Positions 56,561 through 64,000 of a DNA stretch of 64,000 nucleotides are shown piece after piece (positions within the stretch are counted from its first letter, which is position 1; the number at the start of each line of letters is the position of its first letter). The translations under genes and the position numbers were made by a program. The stretch spans positions 558,001 through 622,000 of the forward strand of contig JANCIK010000011.1 of assembly GCA_028532985.1 (NCBI GenBank), written 5' to 3'. The notes beneath the pieces were generated by a model that made no database searches, was not told where the DNA came from, and saw only the letters and a list, made by a program, of their open reading frames with translations. Origin of the DNA: Stropharia rugosoannulata. Its lineage: Eukaryota > Basidiomycota > Agaricomycetes > Agaricales > Strophariaceae.

Positions 56561-57130
56561 TCTATAAATAGAACACAGATCGGTTTAAATTTTACGTTTC
56601 AACCAAGTACTACGCACTTGAGGCTTGAAATCAACATACCTTAATTGTAACAGCTACAATAGAGCCTCTTCTTTGTTCAATGCTTCAAAAATAAAAGTAG
56701 GGCAGAAGCCTGTGCGAAGCGAGGTTTCATGTCTACGGAAAAATACTTGAAGAAACTGCCAGACAAGAATTATTAACCGCCCACTGGTAGCGTCGTCGAC
56801 TCACGAAATTGGGATGGCAGTTACGTTTGGGCCCTTAACATTCCGTACTACTTCGAAAACGTACAGCTGTCCACACATTATTTCATGTGACTCATGAACA
56901 GATTATTCATGACGCTTACCAAGGCAGGTCGATCTAAGTAGTTTGTGGACCGTTTATCAGCAGGTCTTTAGCTATTTTGGGAGAGTCAATAGTTACGATG
57001 GGCTTTGCGACAACGTCAAGGTAGATTATATTTCCTGAAAATTTATCATTCATTTCAAAGAAGAAGAAAACTAGGTCAATCAAGTAATGCTACCATATTT
57101 CTTGTTCCGAACAATAACTTAGTCATAGGA
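56561..57130 (-). pseudogene. Internally deleted relic of P450 P
   Basis: The part at about 56561-56820 matches the 3' end of P450 P (52979-53220), including TCTATAAATAGAAC, the GAAGAAGTCC-type tail codons and the last splice site. The part at about 56860-57130 matches P exons 2-3 and intron 1 (54760-55030), with ACCAAGGCAGG, GCAGGTCTTT and TTTTGGGAGAGT shared. Everything between, including ExxR and the heme loop, is gone. This is a dead copy formed by duplication and a large internal deletion. Confidence 0.8.
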
Positions 57131-58301
57131 ACTAGATCAATCTCCCGAGGCCCTCAAAATTGAAGCTTAAATAGCCATAGATTACCGTAGCACATAGAAA
57201 TTGTCTGTAATAGCACGGGCTCGACAGACATAAATTTAATGCAAAAAAATCAACAGGAACAAAGTCGTTGTGAAGACTTGCCGCGGCGTACTCATGACTC
57301 GAGTCCTACGACCTGCCAATGCGTAAGAAGCAGCAGTGCCGAAAGTTGGCGAATGCTCTCTACATGAGCTCTGTTGCTAATTTTTGTTGGATAGCAATTG
57401 TGTATAGATAACCCTACAGCTATGTGATGAGGAGAGGTAAAATCATGAGGTTAAAGGTCAAGTTAGTTCACCGGTTTCTCATTGGGCTAACGCAGATTAA
57501 GCCTAAGGGCACATATGTTCAATAGATATTAGAGAAGGTTAACGACCGTTGAGAGATAGATCATCATGCCCCTGGATATTGGATGGTGAAAATTTAAAAC
57601 ACAGCTTCATTATAACGGGCAGTCTGATCCTAGAGGTCTGATTACTGTACGTACTTTTCCACAAAAAGGCTAACAAAACATACTATGTACATAGTACGGT
57701 GGCATACTATCTGCGGATAACATTTTGGGGTACAAAAAGAATAACTCCACAGTAAGTAACACTTGAATAGCCTTTCCAAAAGCATTTCTGAGCTCTTTTA
57801 AGCACCTCGCATGTGACTCGTCGGTATCAAAACGAAGACGAGAGATAAATAAACTTTGAAAATAGCTTGAATAGCGGAATCAAATTGACCACATTGTGAC
57901 ACACGAGGTACTAAAATTTGAAAGACTTCTCAGCCGTGTTACAGCCCATGAGTACCAGTGAATCGTCTCTGAGTATATCAGCTCGCAAAACATTCGACGA
58001 GAGAGCAAAAGCCACTTTCCGAGTCGTATCGTGTAATGCTCGCTTTATGTGAGGGTAATTAGACGCCATTTGGCATAACGATACCTTCTGAGCTATGGTG
58101 CCAAGCGCTGAGCACGAGGCTTGAGAAGGCTCGAGACTATTTAAGTTTGTTGGCCGGCTGCCAAGCTGACAGGGATGGCTTGTCTCCGGAAGTAGTAGCT
58201 CAAGGTTATTCTTGGCCGTGAAATCGCGAGTCGCTGCCTTTTCGTATAAGTATAATAAGGGAGAAAAGGAACCTTTAAGCTGTGAATGAACTCCTCACGC
58301 G
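57131..58301. other. Intergenic region upstream of P450 Q
   Basis: No gene is seen. A small perfect palindrome (ACTATGTACATAGT) lies near 57684-57697. TATAAG at 58244 is 58 bases before the P450 start and is the likely TATA box. Confidence 0.5.
58244..58249 (+). promoter_or_regulatory. TATA box of P450 Q
   Basis: TATAAG lies 58 bases upstream of the ATG at 58302; the paralogue K has its box at a similar distance. Confidence 0.45.
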
Positions 58302-60565
58302 ATGCCATATCTTGTTCTCTACATCATCTTGACATGCGTACTCTTTGTTATCTTCAAGAGAACTCGAGAAAGCGATAATCCCTACCAACGACTTCCCTTA
58401 CCACCAGGTCCCAAGCGATGGCCAATCATTGGGAACCTATTAGATATGCCCTCTAAATTTGAATGGGAAACTTATCATCGATGGGCAAAGGAGATGAGTA
58501 CGACGATCACTGTATTGACCCCCGAGGTCTTCTTCACTGATACATTATGGCGTTGAAGGTACCGATATCTTATATCTGGATGCTGCAGGACAGGGTATCA
58601 TAGTCCTTGATACCAAAGAAGCGGCCGTGGAGCTCCTTGAGAAACAATCGGCAATATTCTCAGGAAGGTAAATCTATTGTCAATCTGTGTTAGCGGCTAG
58701 ACATCCGTCTAACGTTGTCGTGTAGACCACGGATGCCTATGGCAAACGAGTTGATGGGATGGGACTTTGCGTTTGGGTTTATGAACTACGGTACGTATGC
58801 CAGTAGAAATTCCTGATGTATATTCACGCGTTTTTTAATAACGCACCGCAAAGGCGAAACATGGTATACAAACTTTTCGACGGTCTTTTAGAATGATACT
58901 TTCTAATGTGTCTTACCCAGGCGCCGCCGCCGCCGCCTTGTTAGCCAGGAATTCAACACCATAGCTGTGAAACAATTCACCCCACATATCATCTCTTCCA
59001 CCAGACGATTTCTCCAGAAAATGATGAAGAATCCAGATAATGTCATAGGGAATCTCAGACAGTGCGTCAGTCATTTTTGAACCTCAAATCAAAAATATAA
59101 CACTCGATTCAATAGTATGGCTGCTGATACTGTTTTTTCAATTGTATATGGTTTGAACGTGGAGCTTGAAGGCCGCGAATCACTGTTAGCGGCCGAAGAA
59201 GCAAATAGAGCGATGCTCATAGCCGTAGTGCCCGGACGTTTCATGGTAGATTTTTTGCCATTCCTAAAGCATGTCCCATCATGGGTTCCAGGCGCCCAGT
59301 TCAAGCGGCTTGCGCATACTTGGAAGAAACTCACTACCAACATGATCGAGATGCCGTATCATGCCGCAATGGTAGAAGTGGTATATATATCGACTTCCCT
59401 ATCTTTGCTGTCTGCACTTCTTAATTTAATCCAACAGGCAAAGGGGGCTTCGAAGACCTCCGTTGTGTCGCAAAACATCAAGAAAATGAAGAAGGGCGGC
59501 AATCCGATCCTGTACAACGAAGAAAGCATCAAAACAGCAGCCGGAACTATATACTCAGGCATGTTCACTCAGGTTTATTTATGGTTAAGTCTGAACCTAA
59601 GCTTCGATTGACAATAGCCGGATCAGATACGGTGAGTAAAACTGTAATATCGTATGGATTAAACATCGAAGTTCAATGGCGGTTTTTTTGCGCCTGTACA
59701 GACGGTCTCTGCAATATCTTCTTGTATTTTAGCTCTTGTGTACAATCCAGATGTTGTCAAGAGGGCCCAAAAAGAATTGGACGACGTCCTCTTGCCCGGT
59801 CATCTGCCATCTCTTGCTGACGAGGACTCGTTACCCTACATTACTGCAATTGTGAAAGAGACACTCAGATGGAGGGACGTTACGCCAATGGGTATGTCTC
59901 CAGACCCTCCACTTTGACCTGAATGATTGACGTTTTATTAGCTATACCTCACCGCTTGACTGCCGATGCTGAGTATAGAGGATATCGCCTGCCTAAAGAA
60001 TCTATTGTTATTGGAAATTCATGGTTAAGCGCCCGATTCACCCGATTTAACCATCCTGCTCATTCTAAGTCTTACAATCGTAGGGCTATGCTCCATGATA
60101 AAGAGCGATATCCAGACCCATTCACGTTCAAACCCGAGAGGTTCATGAAAGATGGGAAGCTTGACACATCCGTTCCCGACCCGGAGTTCAGCTGCTTCGG
60201 GTTTGGCAGAAGGTAAGAAAGTCTGGGTACTAAAACTGCACCTATATTAATGACTGCTCACCATGTTATAGAATTTGTCCTGGACGGCACATTGCATACT
60301 CCTCCGTTTGGTTAACTGTGGCATATCTACTGACCGTCTTCAACATCGAAAAGGCCGTGGATGAATACGGGAATGTAATCGAGCCGTTGGACGAAATTGA
60401 ATGCGCTCTGGTCTGGTAAGCTTGTTAAATCTAAGTTCTCTTGCTATCAATTTTTTGAATGATTGCGATGACAGCACTCCGAAGCCATTCAAGTGTGCGA
60501 TTAGTCCTCGGTCCCAAGAATGGAAGACCGAAATCCTTCGTGATCCTGCCCTTGACGATTTCTAG
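58302..60565 (+). CDS. Cytochrome P450 (OrdA-like), copy Q
   Basis: This 515-residue paralogue of P450 K has the same 13-exon design: 58302-58497, 58559-58667, 58726-58790, 58854-58863, 58921-59061, 59116-59371, 59438-59558, 59618-59631, 59702-59891, 59942-60023, 60084-60212, 60272-60415 and 60475-60565. It has an anchor (LVLYIILTCVLFVIF), the hinge LPLPPGPKRWPIIGN and SAGSDTTVSAIS-type oxygen helix. ExxR is in KETLR (E357-R360), followed by KPERF and FGFGRRICPGRHI (Cys440). The 10-nt and 14-nt micro-exons are kept. Exon 5 starts with a run of CGC codons (Arg) not found in K. Intron 7 appears to begin with GC (TCAG then GCATGT), so it is a GC-AG intron or a mutated donor. If not spliced, the protein would be cut before the heme loop. 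Confidence 0.88.
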
Positions 60566-61152
60566 TGATGGTAGATTAAAGACCAGTATGTGCCGATTGA
60601 ATAAGTGGATAGTTACATGTCGTACCTCGTTGTACTATAACATATTTGATGTCGGAAGTAAAGCGCGCCGACGTTGACTTGATTGTTGAGAACTTGTGTG
60701 GATGTTTGTTTTCTATTTTGAGATTGTCAAATTCAACCACTTGAACGATCCATGATCAACTTCTTCCTACGATTTATGCTGACGAGTTGGAAGCCTCCTT
60801 GAAGCCTTGCAGAGACGTACCTGACATCATGAATGTTGTACTATGATAAACCCCTTGTAAGTGTTATCTGGTTAGCGTTAGAGACGGAGATTATCTTATC
60901 TTATGCCTTATCTGGAAGCTCCACACATATCACACGTGGGGGTTGCCGTCTTTAGGACCGCAACATTAACTGTGTTATGGAAGTAACAACATCTTGTTCT
61001 CCACGACTTTCGCGCCCAACTTTTCCAAGTTCCGACTCCAGAACTAAAGCACCCGACTGACCACCTAGAAAGCGCCAAGTCGAGCTCCGTAGTGGACTTG
61101 GAGTAAAGCTCCCTCTGTACACAACTTGAGCAGTCCGTAAGTTTAAGGCAAG
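60566..61152. other. Intergenic region
   Basis: This is the spacer between P450 Q and the kinase gene. The minus-strand ORF that runs from 60952 into the kinase is antisense to it and is not taken as real. Confidence 0.5.
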
Positions 61153-63149
61153 ATGATGAAAGGGTTTGGAGCCTCGTTGTTGCCGCAACCCCCTAGCTTC
61201 GTGAAGAAGAAGGCCTATGAGATGCATGAAGTGCTCGGAAATGGATCCTTCGGCAAAGTAGTGGTAAGTGCTCCTCTCTGCGGGCCGTATCCGTATCGCT
61301 TTGCTTATCACCGTCTCTCTTGCTTTTGTGTCACAGCGTGCAACATGGAACGTCCCCCTCGACCAGGTTGAAATTGCCCAGCGAGGGGCTGCAGCAGATG
61401 TTAATGCAACGACTTCCCACAGTTCATCTGGGTATCTCGCTGTACACCCCGTGAAGAAGACTAGCTCGCGGCCTCCGTCGCCCGGAGGAAGCGGAGCGCC
61501 GAGTGGGATAACGAAGGAGGTGGCTCTCAAAATCATACCCAAGAAGAAAGTAAAAGGAAATGAAGAGAGTGTGTGGGGTGAAATGGAGGTTTTAAAAGGG
61601 CTGGACCACCCAAACATCGTGCGTATGCAATGGCAGCGGGGCATGAACGGGGCTTATAGTTCGTTTTGCAGGTCAAGTTTTATGAATGGTTCGAAACGAG
61701 GTCGAAATACTATCTGTCGTTTGAATTGGCGGTTGGCGGGGAGCTATTCGAACGCATTCTGAAAAAGGGGAAGTTCACGGAAAGCGATGCGGTCGGTGTT
61801 GTAAAGTGCGTCTGTTCGTCTTGCTGTAAGGAACATGTTGTAACTTACTATCTCTGCAGATCCACGCTTAGTGGAGTGCATTACTTGCATGACCACGACA
61901 TTGTCCACCGTGATCTCAAGTGCGTAGACATTCTGAGACTACGCACCTTGGCTGACCTCCAACAGGCCGGAAAACATCCTCTACCGGACAAAAGATGAAA
62001 ATAGCGACGTCGTGATTGCCGATTTCGGAATGTATGTTGCTCCATGTAAGTATGCCTTAGCAGCTACTCATTTTTAACCTAGTGCAAAACACCTACATTC
62101 TCCTGAAGAGCAACTACACTCTCTGGCGGGAAGCTTTGGTTACGTTGCTCCAGAAGTTCTTCTCAAACAAGGGCACGGAAAACCTGTCGATATCTGGTCA
62201 ATAGGGTACGCTTACCGATCTGTCCCCGACGACAACACGTACTCATTTTCTGCAGGATCATCACATATGTACTGCTGTGTGGTTACTCGCCATTCAGATC
62301 AGACGACCCTAAGCTGCTCATCAGAGAGACCGCCGCTGCCAAAATTGAGTTTCACGACCGATACTGGAAGAACGTGTCTGCTGAAGGTCAGCATTGAACT
62401 CTGTTTTCTCCATATACCGTCATTGAAATAGCCCTTAGCAAAGAACTTTATCAAGTCGCTCTTGAACCCAGACTCTACCAAGCGTCCCACTGCTGCACAA
62501 GCGTTGAAAGATCCCGTAAGTTCCCCACGTAACCTTGTATCACACTCTCTGACGATACTCGGTGATTCCTCAGTGGTTGACAACGCACGAGCCCTCGGCC
62601 GAACACGACCTCTCCACCGGGCTGCGCGAGCACTTCAACCCCCGCGCTCGCTGGAAATCTGCTATCGCATCCGCCCGTGCATTACACCGTCTTAACAGCT
62701 TCGGATCCAAGTCTTCTGGCAGCAGTGTGGCTCGCAGCGAGATCCTCGACACGTCTGACGACGATACCGACTCATTGTCGCTCGCTTCTGTTGGCGCACA
62801 GGCGCAGGCTCTGCAGGTCAAAGAGGAAGAGGGAGCACAGTCGGCGACTCCTACACCCAGGGGCGTGAAGCTGGACAACAACATTGGGGTCCCAGCACCA
62901 ATACAGAGGAAAGGGTCCAGTCCCCTGCGCAACGCAGACTCTCCAGTATTCACAGAGGATGCGGTATTGCAGCAAGAGCCGGAATCCACAACGAACGGTC
63001 ACGAGGACACAGACGACGACAATTTCCGCATGCCAGGGTCATTCGACTTCACGCCAAATGCAAACGCGAACCATGCAGCTGCGCCGCCGCATGCCAGCGC
63101 ACACACGCACTCGTGGATAGATATGTTGAAGAACTTGCAATTGAAGTAG
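61153..63149 (+). CDS. Calcium/calmodulin-dependent-type Ser/Thr kinase
   Basis: This 519-residue CaMK-group kinase has nine exons: 61153-61263, 61337-61618, 61672-61805, 61860-61919, 61966-62031, 62083-62205, 62256-62386, 62439-62515 and 62574-63149. Landmarks are the Gly loop GNGSFG (29-34), ATP lysine in VALKII (K102), ELFERIL, HRDLKPEN (192-199), DFG (215-217), [13 protein letters not shown] and [27 protein letters not shown] ends the catalytic domain. A Ser/Pro-rich insertion of about 60 residues separates the Gly loop from the ATP lysine, longer than usual. The C-terminal tail (about residues 330-519) is acidic and low in complexity; [20 protein letters not shown] resembles the regulatory and calmodulin-binding segment of fungal CaMKs. 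It probably acts in calcium signalling in the cytosol. Confidence 0.92.
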
Positions 63150-63600
63150 TGAGGTGTCTTTTTATACTTTTGCGCCTTCCAACGAGGTTTTTCCGTAGCG
63201 TCTTTGTCGTACTTTTATTGGTGGCTGTTGTTGGGCTGGACGGGCTGGTGCGGTAAGGTGATAACCCTTTTCTTTTCTCCCTTTCGGTGCTTGATGTTTG
63301 GTGACTCCAAAGGACTGGATCTACTTCTGTATATAGTATTGTATATCTATATGGGTTGTTTTCACGTTTTTCCGGCTTTCTGCTGTGCCGTTCAAAGCGT
63401 CTCATGCCCACAAGTTTCTTATCGAACAATCGTGCACGCGATACGTGCAGAGGGATTATGCCACTTCGCGACATGTACAGTATTGCGCAGAATGGCGTTT
63501 TTGTTCTCCGATTCCTGGCCTAGGCATTAACTCGGCAAAGTTAACATATAAAGATAAGCGAGTCAAATCTTTCAACCGATCCGGACTCTTGTTGAACAAA
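63150..63600. other. Intergenic region upstream of flavin monooxygenase
   Basis: I see no gene here. This should hold the promoter of the gene starting at 63601; no clear TATA box is found except AACATATAAAG near 63542. Confidence 0.45.
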
Positions 63601-64000
63601 ATGTCACCTTCAACGGGAGCGCTCAGTGATGCTACGACGTCGACACTCGCTATCTCAGTGCCGCAGCGAATCCTTGTGGTAGGCGGCGGGCCGATGGGGC
63701 TCGTCACACTACGAAACCTCCGTGAACGGGTTGGGTTCGAGCACGTGGAACTATACGAAAGGCGGGACGACGTTGGCGGTGTGTGGTACGCCATCCCATT
63801 CACCAATACCACGAAAGTGAAGCAGCGGAGGGACTAACGAGAGAAACCAGGTACTTGGATGAGCCAGAGCGAGGCACGAGCGCAGCAGGCCCACGCTGGC
63901 CTTCTCCAGCGTACCCTGGGCTGATAGGCAACGTGCTTCCTACATTTTTAGAGTTCTCCGAAGCGCCGTTCCCCGAGCCTGCTTTGGCCCCGCACCAGCC
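63601..64000 (+). CDS. Flavin-containing monooxygenase, 5' part only
   Basis: The first 110 or so residues of an FAD-dependent monooxygenase of the FMO type, cut off by the window end. Exon 1 (63601-63785) carries the FAD-binding loop ILVVGGGPMGLVTLRNL with GGGPMG, then HVELYERRDDVGGVW, the end of the first Rossmann unit. Intron 63786-63850 restores GVWYLDEPERG. Exon 2 (63851 on) continues PAYPGLIGNVLPTFLEFSEA, which matches the family's Y-x-x-L-x-x-N-x-P and F-x-F/S blocks. These enzymes oxygenate soft nucleophiles or ketones using NADPH. Whether it takes part in the same pathway as the P450s cannot be judged. Confidence 0.85.

Noticed and set aside
60952..61644. Minus-strand ORF of 230 codons
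   Set aside because: It lies antisense to the first exons of the kinase gene, which has clear kinase motifs, and shows no motif of its own.
1..64000. tRNA, rRNA or CRISPR arrays
   Set aside because: I searched by eye for cloverleaf boxes, rRNA blocks and regular spaced repeats and saw none; a tRNA could still escape such a reading.

Overview
The window looks like nuclear DNA of a filamentous basidiomycete, most likely an Agaricomycete. Every recognisable gene is split by many short GT-AG introns (mostly 45-70 nt), often with tiny exons. The gene content is typical of mushroom-forming fungi: an OrdA-like P450 expansion, a terpene synthase, a peptidyl-Lys metalloendopeptidase, a HET protein, DUF7330 proteins and a remnant of a KDZ-transposon protein. 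Exon models were built by hand from splice signals and reading phase. Unless an entry says otherwise, the exon lengths sum to an open frame.

Layout. 0-3.4 kb: AT-rich, with one truncated secreted glycopeptide-family gene (-). 3.4-4.7 kb: Mpv17/PMP22 family gene (+). 7.2-8.1 kb: KDZ-associated cysteine-cluster relic between GC-rich inverted repeats. 8.8-14.3 kb: three copies (+,+,-) of an uncharacterised multi-pass membrane protein family; a fourth copy lies at 26.8-28.0 kb. 15.1-16.9 kb: a large fungal membrane protein (+) with a paralogue at 37.9-39.8 kb. 17.0-20.9 kb: two tandem DUF7330 genes (-). 22.8-25.1 kb: P450 (+). 28.9-30.2 kb: terpene synthase (+). 30.9-32.2 kb: M35-type metalloendopeptidase (-). 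32.8-34.9 kb: P450 (-). 35.7-37.0 kb: P450 scrap and a frameshifted Rab11/Ypt31 copy. 40.2-41.8 kb: protein with two MSP (VAP) domains (+). 42.2-44.4 kb: HET protein (+). 44.6-49.0 kb: OSH1-like oxysterol-binding protein (-). 49.9-55.2 kb: two paralogous P450s (-). 56.3-57.1 kb: P450 relics. 58.3-60.6 kb: P450 (+), paralogue of the one at 22.8 kb. 61.2-63.1 kb: CaMK-type kinase (+). 63.6 kb to the end: start of a flavin monooxygenase (+).

How the genes may work together. The terpene synthase has P450s on both sides and further P450s within 30 kb, so a sesquiterpenoid-type cluster is plausible but unproven; the P450s could equally be ordinary xenobiotic enzymes. The OSH1-like protein carries a textbook FFAT motif (EFFDAIE after an acidic tract), and a VAP-like MSP protein, the kind of partner that binds FFAT motifs, is encoded 3 kb away. 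Local duplication dominates the window: four membrane-protein copies, two P450 pairs with identical exon lengths, two DUF7330 copies, two large membrane proteins and an internal MSP duplication, together with several decayed copies.
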